NCBI GenBank assembly: GCA_017939155.1
Contig: JAGAZZ010000047.1
Location: 1-63,260, forward strand
Source: Alphaproteobacteria bacterium
GTDB lineage: Bacteria; Pseudomonadota; Alphaproteobacteria; RF32; CAG-239
Direction: 5' to 3'
DNA length: 63,260 nucleotides
Shown here: positions 16,243-24,077 of the stretch, in pieces
How positions within the stretch are numbered: position 1 is the stretch's first letter
How the letters are laid out: each line of letters starts with the position of its first letter
Made by a program: the position numbers and the translations under genes
The notes under the pieces: generated by a model
The model's database searches: none
Told to the model about the DNA's origin: nothing
Seen by the model: only the letters and a program-made list of their open reading frames with translations

Positions 16243-16878
16243 TTACTCTTCAATTAAGGCTTTTAGAGTCAAAATTTTCTCAAATATACTTTTGTCATCA
16301 TAGTAATCCGGTATAATTCTATCTGCTGTTAGAGTTATGTTTTTGACATAAGTTCCGTGTCTGGTTTCTCGGTTTAAAATCATTTCGTTAGCCAAAACCG
16401 CGGATTTTATTTTTAGCAAAAGATTAAGAAAATCATCAATTTTAACCTCTATAATAGATTTAACTTCTTTATCTGAATGCAAAAAGCTCATTTCTTGCAA
16501 ATTTTGCCTTGTTTCAATTGCATAAAAGTATTGAAATTCACGAATACGATAAGTTGGCGCCGGGTCACAATTGCAAATACGGATTCCTAAAAAAGATAGT
16601 TTTAAATCTGATAAATCTAATTCTTCCTTGGCCTCACGAATAAGAGCCTCTCTTATTGTTTCGTTGTCTTCAACATGACCGCCAATTGAAAAATCTATAT
16701 AATCCGGACGGTCGAAAGTATATGATTTTTTGGGATAGATTGTTTGAAAATATAATGAGTTTGTCCGTTTATTAAATAAAATACCTGTAACAACTTTATG
16801 CCAAAGAGCTTGCTCGTGAACAATTTTTTTATCTTTATTATATAAAGAATTCATTTTGGTATCATAAACTTTTAACAT
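16243..16878 (-). CDS. Nudix hydrolase
   Basis: A 211-residue protein with a clear Nudix box, GHVEDNETIREALIREAKEE (about residues 68-87), which matches GX5EX7REUXEEXGU in its acidic core. Nudix enzymes cleave nucleoside diphosphates linked to another moiety. The N-terminal part, HEQALWHKVVTGILF, resembles the isopentenyl-diphosphate isomerase-like branch, but the isomerase's own catalytic residues are not evident. AGGAGGATG precedes the ATG. It is 82 nt upstream of the beta-helix acyltransferase. Confidence 0.85.
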   Translation of the reverse strand: MLKVYDTKMNSLYNKDKKIVHEQALWHKVVTGILFNKRTNSLYFQTIYPKKSYTFDRPDYIDFSIGGHVEDNETIREALIREAKEELDLSDLKLSFLGIRICNCDPAPTYRIREFQYFYAIETRQNLQEMSFLHSDKEVKSIIEVKIDDFLNLLLKIKSAVLANEMILNRETRHGTYVKNITLTADRIIPDYYDDKSIFEKILTLKALIEE

Positions 16879-17152
16879 TTCATCCTCCTTTTGAGTAAAT
16901 TTGTGCCTGTTTTGGAGCCATTCACTTTTGGGTCATTTTAACCAATAGTTGCGATATTTGACAAGCTTTTAATTATTTGCTTGATTTTTTTATCTTTCTT
17001 ATATACGGAGGTCTGTAAACACTTTAGAGTTTTGTAATCCTCATCGGAGGGCGTAAAAGCTGGATAAGATGACTGGGTAAAACCAATTATTTTGTCTGGT
17101 ATTTTTTTGTTCTTTTTTAATTGGTTAATTCTGCAAATATAAAGATGAGGAT
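16879..17152. other. Non-coding gap
   Basis: This divergent gap lies between the Nudix gene and the MATE gene. The only open frame is on the minus strand, begins with TTG inside the MATE gene and lacks a ribosome-binding site. TTGACA at 16958-16963 could be part of a promoter but has no good -10 partner. I see nothing else. Confidence 0.4.
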
Positions 17153-18541
17153 ATGGATTTTGCAAAAGATAAGATTTTTACATTATTTAGAAAGATATTT
17201 TTTCCGACACTTTTGGGAATGTTAAGTGTTGCCGCCGTTACGGCTATTGACGGGATTTTTGTCGGACACGGGATTGGCGGCGAAGGCATTGCCGCGGTTA
17301 ATATTTGTATTCCGCTTTTGATGATTTTTACAGGTTTCGGACTTATGTTTGGAATCGGCTGTTCGGTTATTGCTTCAATTGCGCTCTCTCGAGGAAAAAT
17401 TAAACTGGCTCGGCTTAATGTTACACAATCGCTGTTGTTTGTGAGTTTTATTACGGTTATTCTTTCTGTCTTTATGATGTTAAATCTTAGCCAAACGGCC
17501 TATCTGTTAGGTTCGTCCGACAACCTTCTTTTGATGGTTAAGGATTATCTCATTTGGTTTATCCCTTCGTTGGTTTTTGAGATGATTATTGTCATCTCTT
17601 TGTTTATCATTCGCCTAGACGGGGCACCGAAATTGGCAATGTGGTACAGTTTTATTTCTTCAACGATAAACATTGTGTTGGATTGGCTGTTTATTTTCCC
17701 TTTAAATATGGGGGTAGCCGGAGCGGCTCTAGCCACCGCTCTCAGCATTTTGGTTGGCGGAATATTATCAATCGGTTATTTGCAAAGTTATGCTAAAACC
17801 CTGCGCCTATATCCGCTTAACATCGGTCTTAGAGGATTTCATTTATTTATTAAAAACATTTCAAATCAATGCTATATCGGTTCATCGGCATTGTTTGGGG
17901 AGGCTGCTATGGCGGTTTTGATGTTTACGGGCAACCATATTTTTATGCGTTACTTGGGAGATGACGGCGTAGGAGCTTTTGGTATTGCGTGTTATTATGC
18001 TCCGTTTGTATTTATGGTGGGTAACGCTATTGCTCAATCTTCACAACCTATTATCAGCTATAATTTTGGTCTTGCTGATAACAGACGGGTTGTTGAAGCG
18101 GAAAAAATTGCCTTGCTTACTGCGGTTGTTTCCGGTGGTTTGGTTATGGTTTTGTTTGTTACTATCCCGAGCTTTTTAGTCGGCTTGTTTTTGGATACGG
18201 CAACGACGACAGCGCAATTGGCAATTAGCGGATTTCCTTATTTTTCTGCCGGATTTATATGTTTTGTTATAAATCTGACGGCTATCGGATATTTTCAAAG
18301 TGTGGAAAAAGTTAAAGAAGCTACGGTTTTTGCCCTGTTCAGAGGTGGTGTTTTTCTGGTTCCTGCGTTTATCTTTATGCCTACATTGCTAGGCGTTTCC
18401 GGAATTTGGCTGGCTATGCCGGTTTCTGAGATGTTGACAACTTTGTTTATTGGGGGATATTATATCTTAAAAAGAAACTTGCCCTTAAATAGGGAAAACT
18501 TGTATCAAATGAAAGCAGAAAGAGAATGTCTTTGGAACTAA
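17153..18541 (+). CDS. MATE-family multidrug/Na+ antiporter
   Basis: A 462-residue inner-membrane protein with about 12 hydrophobic segments, an even two-bundle layout, and MATE-typical text at the start of the first bundle (FFPTLLGMLSVAAVTAIDGI). It exports organic cations or other small molecules against Na+ or H+. The substrate is not predictable. GATGAGG precedes the ATG closely. Its last 16 nt overlap the MazG-like gene, so these are translationally coupled. Confidence 0.92.
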   Translation: MDFAKDKIFTLFRKIFFPTLLGMLSVAAVTAIDGIFVGHGIGGEGIAAVNICIPLLMIFTGFGLMFGIGCSVIASIALSRGKIKLARLNVTQSLLFVSFITVILSVFMMLNLSQTAYLLGSSDNLLLMVKDYLIWFIPSLVFEMIIVISLFIIRLDGAPKLAMWYSFISSTINIVLDWLFIFPLNMGVAGAALATALSILVGGILSIGYLQSYAKTLRLYPLNIGLRGFHLFIKNISNQCYIGSSALFGEAAMAVLMFTGNHIFMRYLGDDGVGAFGIACYYAPFVFMVGNAIAQSSQPIISYNFGLADNRRVVEAEKIALLTAVVSGGLVMVLFVTIPSFLVGLFLDTATTTAQLAISGFPYFSAGFICFVINLTAIGYFQSVEKVKEATVFALFRGGVFLVPAFIFMPTLLGVSGIWLAMPVSEMLTTLFIGGYYILKRNLPLNRENLYQMKAERECLWN

Positions 18542-18855
18542 AAAAAGCGCCTACATTAAAAGATTTTCAAGAATATGTCTTGAAAATGAAGCAGGAGAGA
18601 GGTTTTAACTCAACAGATAAATTTTACGAATGCTGTTTGTTGGCAGAAGAATGCGGTGAGGTTATTTCTGCCATACGCAAAAACTCTAAATCGGGTAGTA
18701 TCGGCTCCGGGTCTGTTGCCGGAGATGTTGCGGAAGAACTGGCCGATGTGTTCATTTATATATGCTCATTAGCAAATATGCATAACATTGATTTAGAGCA
18801 AGCCTTTCGCGATAAAGAAGAAAAGAACAAACAGCGCACGTGGAAAAGGTTATAG
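18526..18855 (+). CDS. MazG-like nucleotide pyrophosphohydrolase
   Basis: A 109-residue all-helical NTP pyrophosphohydrolase. The metal-binding pattern EECGEVISAIR and, later, DVAEELADVFIYI give the E-x2-E/E-x2-D arrangement of MazG proteins. It is thought to remove non-canonical or excess NTPs. It begins within the end of the MATE gene and is followed immediately by a GNAT gene. The three form a likely operon, though they share no obvious pathway. Confidence 0.88.
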   Translation: MSLELKKAPTLKDFQEYVLKMKQERGFNSTDKFYECCLLAEECGEVISAIRKNSKSGSIGSGSVAGDVAEELADVFIYICSLANMHNIDLEQAFRDKEEKNKQRTWKRL

Positions 18856-18860
18856 AATTT

Positions 18861-19334
18861 ATGCTAATTAGAAGAGCAAAGTCTAATGATGCTTTAAAAA
18901 TAAAGCAAATTCATAATAAAGCCTATCAAATTTCATATCGGGGATATTTGCCGGATGCGTATTTAGACACTTTATCCGTTCAGGAAGACGATATCTTAAA
19001 AATGCAAAATCATCTTCAAACAGCAGAATGTTATGTTGTTGTCGAGCAGGAAGAAATTATTGCATTTGCTATTGTAGATTGCTCTTTTGAAAACTGTTTT
19101 GAAATACAATCTCTTTATGTGTCGCCGGATTGTCAAAAAAGTGGGGCTGGTACTTTATTAGTAAATTATCTTTGTCAAAACAAAAAACAACTTGGATATA
19201 AACGTTGTTTAATTTGGACAATGGATGAAGGTCCGTCCGTCGGTTTTTATGAAAAGCTTTATTTTTACAGAACCGGAAATAAAAAAATGTGGAAGTTTGA
19301 CATCCTAATTGCTGAAATGGTAAAAATGCTATAA
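18861..19334 (+). CDS. GNAT-family N-acetyltransferase
   Basis: The 157-residue protein begins MLIRRAKSNDALKIKQIHNK, a typical GNAT start. I chose this ATG because a GTG 21 nt earlier lies inside the preceding gene and adds nothing conserved. Motif A reads LYVSPDCQKSGAGTLLVNYL, and motif B includes YKRCLIWTMDEGPSVGFYEKL. It resembles the RimI/YjaB-like small acetyltransferases. Substrate unknown. Confidence 0.83.
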   Translation: MLIRRAKSNDALKIKQIHNKAYQISYRGYLPDAYLDTLSVQEDDILKMQNHLQTAECYVVVEQEEIIAFAIVDCSFENCFEIQSLYVSPDCQKSGAGTLLVNYLCQNKKQLGYKRCLIWTMDEGPSVGFYEKLYFYRTGNKKMWKFDILIAEMVKML

Positions 19335-19373
19335 TTTCATAGACGGTAGCTAAAAATTATAAAAGGAAATCAA

Positions 19374-19928
19374 ATGAAAGTTTATCTATATACCTATGCG
19401 TATGAGAAGATTAAGGTCGAAGGGTATAAATCTTTAGCAATGTTTGATAAGAACAGCGAACATTACAAAAATGCGCTGTTATCACATAGGCACAGCGCAA
19501 AGTCTGACAATCTTGAGGATATTTTGGCTTATTTAGAGAATACATTTAAAGGGAGGTTACGGTCAATTTGCGTTGTAACCGAGATGGCGCCGATTGAAGA
19601 CTATGCTCATCCTTATTTAAATTATCTTGTTCACAATGCTGATGTTATTTCTTTTGACCTCAATCAGCTTATAAATGATGAGGTGGTAGAAGCCATTTAT
19701 TGCAAAGATTTAAGACAAACCGCTTTAAGCGATGCCAGTTATGAAAATATTTATAAAATCGACGATATTAACGAGATTGGTTTGGAACGTTGTGACTGGC
19801 ATTTATGCGAAAAAGAAGAATATTCAGCGCTTTCACCCTGGACAACGATTAAGCACTATATGTTGGTTTTGAAAAAAGGGTATATTCCTGCGGAATATAT
19901 TACTTTAGAGCATCGCGGCGCAAAATAA
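19374..19928 (+). CDS. Hypothetical protein
   Basis: A 184-residue soluble protein that I do not recognise. It starts MKVYLYTYAYEKIKVEGYKS after AAAAGGAAATC. Later parts carry conserved-looking aromatic and acidic residues (RCDWHLCEKEEYSALSPWTT and KHYMLVLKKGYIPAEYI). No signal peptide or membrane span is seen. It is 39 nt after the GNAT gene and may belong to that operon. Confidence 0.7.
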   Translation: MKVYLYTYAYEKIKVEGYKSLAMFDKNSEHYKNALLSHRHSAKSDNLEDILAYLENTFKGRLRSICVVTEMAPIEDYAHPYLNYLVHNADVISFDLNQLINDEVVEAIYCKDLRQTALSDASYENIYKIDDINEIGLERCDWHLCEKEEYSALSPWTTIKHYMLVLKKGYIPAEYITLEHRGAK

Positions 19929-20310
19929 AATATAATCTTTATAAACAATTAAGCATAAGAAAACCCTTGAAACGATGTTTCAAGGGAAAGAATTTAGCGA
20001 ACATAAACGTTCTTTCAAAGAAAGGCTGCTTCCAAGCCTACTTGCTGTTCTTTTTTCACAACTTTTTCTTGTTTGCTTTCATTCGTCATTACTTACAATT
20101 AAAACTCAAGGATATTCCCGCAACAAACCATAGCTTTTTCAAGAAATCTTGACGGACTGCTAAACCTTTTAGTTTGACTACTGGTGAATCTCTTAAGTTA
20201 ACAAGGTAAAAACTGTGTACTTTATAATATCTAAATAATTATTTTATGCGGGTGTTTTAACATTACAGATTTTGCTTGTCAAGTTTTATTTAAATTCAAA
20301 TAGAAACCCT
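19929..20310. other. Non-coding gap with a hairpin cluster
   Basis: The main feature is a perfect 10-bp hairpin, CCCTTGAAAC (19964-19973), loop GAT, GTTTCAAGGG (19977-19986). Shorter stems follow: CTTTC/GAAAG near 20010-20023 and AGGCT/AGCCT near 20023-20040. The first hairpin lacks a T tail. A 61-codon frame here has no ribosome-binding site or family resemblance. It may be a terminator region or a short RNA. Confidence 0.4.
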
Positions 20311-21924
20311 CTACCTTTCGCATTTTTCAAAAATATCCAGACTACGTTCATACGCCGTACTCTTGACAGAAAGCAACCGTAAAACGGAATGAAAATAATT
20401 ATCATGCGAAAAAGCTTTTGTTTCTGCCTGTTGTTTCAAGCAAGTTTTATCAATTCCGAGTGACGTTTCTATGCTTTCAGATAACCATAAGACCATCGGA
20501 ACCTTTTTCTGCATATCCGGAGCAATCGCATAAGGCAGACCGTGAAGATAGATATTATTTTCTCCTAAAGACTCCCCGTGGTCTGAAACATACAGCATTC
20601 CGCTTTGCAGCTCATTGTGTTTTTTCAAAGTTTCAATCACCGAAGCAATAATGTAGTCGGTATAAACAATTGTGTTGTTATAGGTGTTGATAATCTGCTC
20701 TTTCGTGCAATCTTGCAAATTCGCCGTATCACAAGCCGGCGTAAACTTTTTAAATCTGTCAGGATAGCGCTTAAAATACGTCGGACCATGACTGCCCATC
20801 GTGTGCAAAACAATTAAGGTGTCTTTCGTAATGTTTTTCAAACGTTCTTCAAATCCATCGAGCAAAATATCATCATGGCAATAATCGCCAAAACAATAGG
20901 GTTGTTTATTCCCGGCTTTTGCATCAAATTTATTAACTCTGTCACATACCTTTTTACAACCGTCATCATTGTCTTTCCAAATAATATCATAGCCCGCGGC
21001 TTTGGCTATATCTAAAAGATTCTGTGAGTACAGAGCCTTGGTTACAGAAAACTGCGCTCTTGTAAGATGTGAAAACATACACGGCAAAGAAACCGCCGTT
21101 GCCGTCCCGCACGATGTGACATCCTTAAAACGGATAATCTCGTCATTTTTGGCTAACAACGGATTTGTGTCTTTGTCATATCCGTAAAGCGAAAAATTTT
21201 GCGCCCGTGCCGTTTCCCCGACAATAAGAACTAATACGCGCGGTTTACCGGTTTGGTTTGGCAAAATTGTCGGCGCTTTATCTAAAATAACAAATTCGCG
21301 ATTGGCGTCACTTGCCCGCTTATAATAACGCCCGACGGCATAAATATAATTAAACGTGTTGATATAATACCGCACTTGTTTGTTATTGCGCCCGAAAGAC
21401 GCATATTCTTTATATGAAGCTGCAGCAATAACCCCAACCATCAATACCCCGAACAAAAAGCACAACAACCGCCGGCACACTTCTTTTTTAAACGGTAAAA
21501 AAACAATATTTGTCCTATAAACCAATATTGCCGGAATAACACCGATAATCAAAACATAAAAAAAGGCGTGCAGCGTAACCAAATCCGTCGCTTCACGAAC
21601 ATTCGTTTCTACAAAATTGCGAATCATATCCGAATTGATAACAATTCCCAAGTTTTGCAACGCATAATCAGAAGCCGCTGACAAGACAAGAAGAAGCATA
21701 ATCAACGGCTTACCAACACGCGGCAAAGTAAGAAGGCTGAAAAACCAAAATAAAGGAATAAATATAAAAAAAGGCAGGCTGAATGCAAAAATAGCTACTT
21801 TTATGCTGGTAATGTCTATTTTATCAAATGCAAACTGCCAAAACTTAACATTTAGCATAAATGAAAAATAAGCGCTAACAATCGCAATAAATGTTATTGA
21901 ATTAAAAGAAAATCTGTTTTTCAT
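20311..21924 (-). CDS. eptA: Lipid A phosphoethanolamine transferase (EptA/MCR-like)
   Basis: From the ATG at 21924 the protein has 537 residues; a TTG 24 nt earlier overlaps the upstream gene and is an alternative start. Five N-terminal membrane spans (about residues 10-180) precede a periplasmic sulfatase-fold domain. Key parts are VGETARAQN with the metal-binding Glu, SCGTATAVSLPCMFS with the Thr that accepts phosphoethanolamine, and SDHGESLGE. Several Cys in the soluble domain fit the disulfides of this family. It adds phosphoethanolamine to lipid A and can lower polymyxin binding. It lies last in an operon with a kinase-like gene and a PAP2 gene, divergent from a two-component system. 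Confidence 0.92.
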   Translation of the reverse strand: MKNRFSFNSITFIAIVSAYFSFMLNVKFWQFAFDKIDITSIKVAIFAFSLPFFIFIPLFWFFSLLTLPRVGKPLIMLLLVLSAASDYALQNLGIVINSDMIRNFVETNVREATDLVTLHAFFYVLIIGVIPAILVYRTNIVFLPFKKEVCRRLLCFLFGVLMVGVIAAASYKEYASFGRNNKQVRYYINTFNYIYAVGRYYKRASDANREFVILDKAPTILPNQTGKPRVLVLIVGETARAQNFSLYGYDKDTNPLLAKNDEIIRFKDVTSCGTATAVSLPCMFSHLTRAQFSVTKALYSQNLLDIAKAAGYDIIWKDNDDGCKKVCDRVNKFDAKAGNKQPYCFGDYCHDDILLDGFEERLKNITKDTLIVLHTMGSHGPTYFKRYPDRFKKFTPACDTANLQDCTKEQIINTYNNTIVYTDYIIASVIETLKKHNELQSGMLYVSDHGESLGENNIYLHGLPYAIAPDMQKKVPMVLWLSESIETSLGIDKTCLKQQAETKAFSHDNYFHSVLRLLSVKSTAYERSLDIFEKCER

Positions 21925-21940
21925 CTTATTTAAACTTTCA

Positions 21941-22552
21941 CTAAACAATCAGATTCAGAACAAAACCGGACACCAGCGGAATTGATAAATTGTCATCAAT
22001 TCCAATCTTTTTTTCAAAAAATTCGGCTGAGGTTGCTAAAATTGCCGTCACATAAATCATAACAGGAGAAATGAGCGGAAAGAAAAACAAGCAAACAAAA
22101 ACCGCGCTGATGAAGAAGGCTGTCGTCCCTTCAACAGATTTTCCGTTAGAAAACCGGAACTTTCCCCAGAGTTTTCCCACTAAAGCCGCATTAGAATCCG
22201 CAATCAACACGATACACATTGCCGCCGCAGCAGCTTTTGTTGAAAAACAAACGGAAACAAACAAAGCCGCTGCCAAAATATACACCGAGCCGCTTGGAAC
22301 AAACACATCCGCATTAACTTCTTTATGCCGTAATGTTTTAATAAACATTTTGCGAAACAATGTCCCAACAATGGTTGTTTTTCGGTATGCCGAGTATTCA
22401 GCAAGGAGATTAAAAGCCAACAAACTAAAAAATAAGATAATACAAAAATTTTGCGAGCAAAGTAAAATAAGCACAGGCATCCATAAAGAACTTAAATGCA
22501 CAGCTTTGCGGTACAACTCTGTTTTGATTGATTTAGATTTGATGACAAACAT
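21941..22552 (-). CDS. Polyprenol/phytol kinase-like (CTP-dependent) membrane protein
   Basis: A 203-residue integral membrane protein starting MFVIKSKSIKTELYRKAVHL at the ATG at 22552, favoured by AAAGGAAAAA just before it. The early RKAVHLSSLW segment and the later DSNAALVGKLWGK and KSVEGTTAFFIS motifs are typical of the SEC59/VTE5/CdsA-like group, in which D-x-x-A-x-x-x-G and K-S-x-E-G-x bind CTP. Members phosphorylate dolichol, phytol or diacylglycerol. The substrate is unknown. Its 5' end overlaps the PAP2 gene by 20 nt, so a joint role in lipid phosphate metabolism is likely (inference). Confidence 0.8.
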   Translation of the reverse strand: MFVIKSKSIKTELYRKAVHLSSLWMPVLILLCSQNFCIILFFSLLAFNLLAEYSAYRKTTIVGTLFRKMFIKTLRHKEVNADVFVPSGSVYILAAALFVSVCFSTKAAAAAMCIVLIADSNAALVGKLWGKFRFSNGKSVEGTTAFFISAVFVCLFFFPLISPVMIYVTAILATSAEFFEKKIGIDDNLSIPLVSGFVLNLIV

Positions 22553-23249
22553 TTTTTTCCTTTCCATAAACAGGTTGACAGGCGTTATTTGGCACATTTT
22601 GCGTAAAACATTTTTTCCAAGTTACAAAGATTCCGCTACCGACCAATAAAACGGCAAAAAATACATCTGTTAAATAGTGATACCCACCAAGCACACGGCT
22701 TGCGCCAACCATAAAAACAATACATAAAGATAAAACTGTCATTGATTTACGGATTTTTTCAGGCATAACCAACGCCAAAGCAAACAACCACATTGCAAAC
22801 GAGGTATGTCCCGAGATAAACGAATCCCCGACAGAGCAAGAAAAAGACTTTTCAAAAGCTTTGTTAAACATACACTCACCACCAAATAAATCCGTCTGAT
22901 ACGGTCGAGCGCGGTGAAAAAAGATTTTAAACGAATACGGAAACGCCACACACCAACCAAAGAAAGATATTCCTAAAAACAACAGCTTTTTTGTATCAAT
23001 AAGATTAAAGAGCGGGTGCGTAAAAAATGAAAGTTTAAGCCGGCGTCCGCACCAAATCCCCACAATCAGCAAAAATAAAGCGGCTATAAAATACTCGCTG
23101 CCGACGTCAATCGCTTTTATAAACGCATTATTTTGCAAATAAAAAGCGTTATCATAAAACAACATTGTCAAAAACAAGTCACACGAGGAAGAATAAAGAA
23201 CCAACCCCGCAGATAACAATAACAAAATAAACAGCAAACTTGATTTCAT
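22533..23249 (-). CDS. PAP2-family membrane phosphatase
   Basis: A 238-residue membrane phosphatase with about six hydrophobic segments. The three PAP2 motifs are visible: FKIFFHRARPYQ, then SFISGHTSF, then SRVLGGYHYLTD, with both catalytic His and the nucleophile-positioning Asp. Relatives remove phosphate from lipid A (LpxE, LpxF), undecaprenyl diphosphate or phosphatidylglycerol phosphate. The ATG at 23249 has TGGAG before it; longer starts exist but lack a site. Next to the EptA-like gene, removal of a lipid A phosphate before phosphoethanolamine addition is plausible but unproved. Confidence 0.88.
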   Translation of the reverse strand: MKSSLLFILLLLSAGLVLYSSSCDLFLTMLFYDNAFYLQNNAFIKAIDVGSEYFIAALFLLIVGIWCGRRLKLSFFTHPLFNLIDTKKLLFLGISFFGWCVAFPYSFKIFFHRARPYQTDLFGGECMFNKAFEKSFSCSVGDSFISGHTSFAMWLFALALVMPEKIRKSMTVLSLCIVFMVGASRVLGGYHYLTDVFFAVLLVGSGIFVTWKKCFTQNVPNNACQPVYGKEKNVCHQI

Positions 23250-23293
23250 CGTTTTCTCCATAAAAATCGTTTGCTTAAATATTCGCACTCAAA

Positions 23294-23321
23294 CTGAAAT
23301 CAATCTGAAATTTTTTGAAAT
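23294..23321. promoter_or_regulatory. Candidate OmpR/PhoB-type operator
   Basis: CTGAAAT occurs at 23294-23300 and 23305-23311, start-to-start 11 nt, with a further TTGAAAT at 23315-23321. Direct heptamers at 11-nt spacing are the usual binding pattern of OmpR/PhoB-class regulators. The site lies in the divergent gap between the PAP2-kinase-eptA operon and the response regulator gene. Confidence 0.5.
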
Positions 23322-23390
23322 AAATAAAAATAAATCTGTTTACTTTTAATTAGCATTAACAGTAAGATAAGTCACACCAAAGGAGATACA

Positions 23391-24077
23391 ATGAAAATTT
23401 TATTGGTAAAAGACGATATAAAATTAGGAAAAACAACTCAAGAACTGCTCACTTATGAGAAGTTTTTTGTTGATTGAGCAGAAGACGGCAATGAGGCCAT
23501 ACGATATATAAAAGAAAACGCCATCACAAATTATGACGCCGTTATTTTAGATTGGATGTTGCCTGAGCTTAGCGGTCTGGACGTCTGCCGTTTATTACGC
23601 AATAAATATAACTACCAGGGCGGAATTATTTTTGTAACAGCCAAAGGTGAGCTTGATGATTGTGTGCGGGCGCTAAATACCGGCGCTGACGATTTTGTGG
23701 TCAAACCTTATAAAATCAAAGAATTATCCGCACGGCTCAATGCAGTATTGCGCCGTAAGGATAAACCGTTTATTGATAAAATTTATCAGAAAGGGAATAT
23801 AGAAATTAACGCCAGTTTATGTACTGTTCAGTGCGATGACACAAAAATCCAGTTGCGTAAAAAAGAATTTGCTTTGTTTGAAATGCTGTTTGTTAATCTG
23901 AATAATGTATTGCCAAGAACATCTATCTTTGAAAAAATATGGGAAGATAAAATGGATACGAATATGGAAAGCCTTGATTCTCATATTTATATGCTGCGCA
24001 AAAGTTTAAAAGTTTTTCCAAACATTCAAATTAAATCCATCAAAAACATTGGTTATAAAATGGAAATAATGCAATGA
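23391..24077 (+). pseudogene. OmpR-family response regulator interrupted by an in-frame TGA
   Basis: The frame starts at an ATG with AAGGAGATAC and reads MKILLVKDDIKLGKTTQELL, then meets TGA at codon 29 (23475-23477), and continues in the same frame to 24077. After the stop it has the receiver core (AVILDWMLPELSGLDV with the phospho-acceptor Asp, FVTAKGE, VKPYKIKELSARL) and a winged-helix DNA-binding domain (KKEFALFEMLFVNL, SLDSHIYMLRKSL). The TGA falls where relatives often have Trp (VDWAEDG), so a single TGG-to-TGA change is likely. Without the stop it would be 228 residues, a normal length. Read-through, reinitiation at a later start or an assembly error cannot be excluded. Confidence 0.85.

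Noticed and set aside
16938..17165. 75-codon minus-strand frame between the Nudix and MATE genes
   Set aside because: It begins with TTG inside the MATE gene, lacks a ribosome-binding site and resembles no family I know.
19967..20152. 61-codon frame over the hairpin region
   Set aside because: It runs through a perfect hairpin, has no ribosome-binding site and low-complexity content.
22071..22649. 192-codon plus-strand frame opposite the kinase-like gene
   Set aside because: It is antisense to a well-supported membrane protein gene and shows no family motif.
23475..23477. TGA read as tryptophan by an alternative genetic code
   Set aside because: Other genes here end in TGA (pyrH, gatB, sucD) and use TGG for Trp, so reassignment does not fit.
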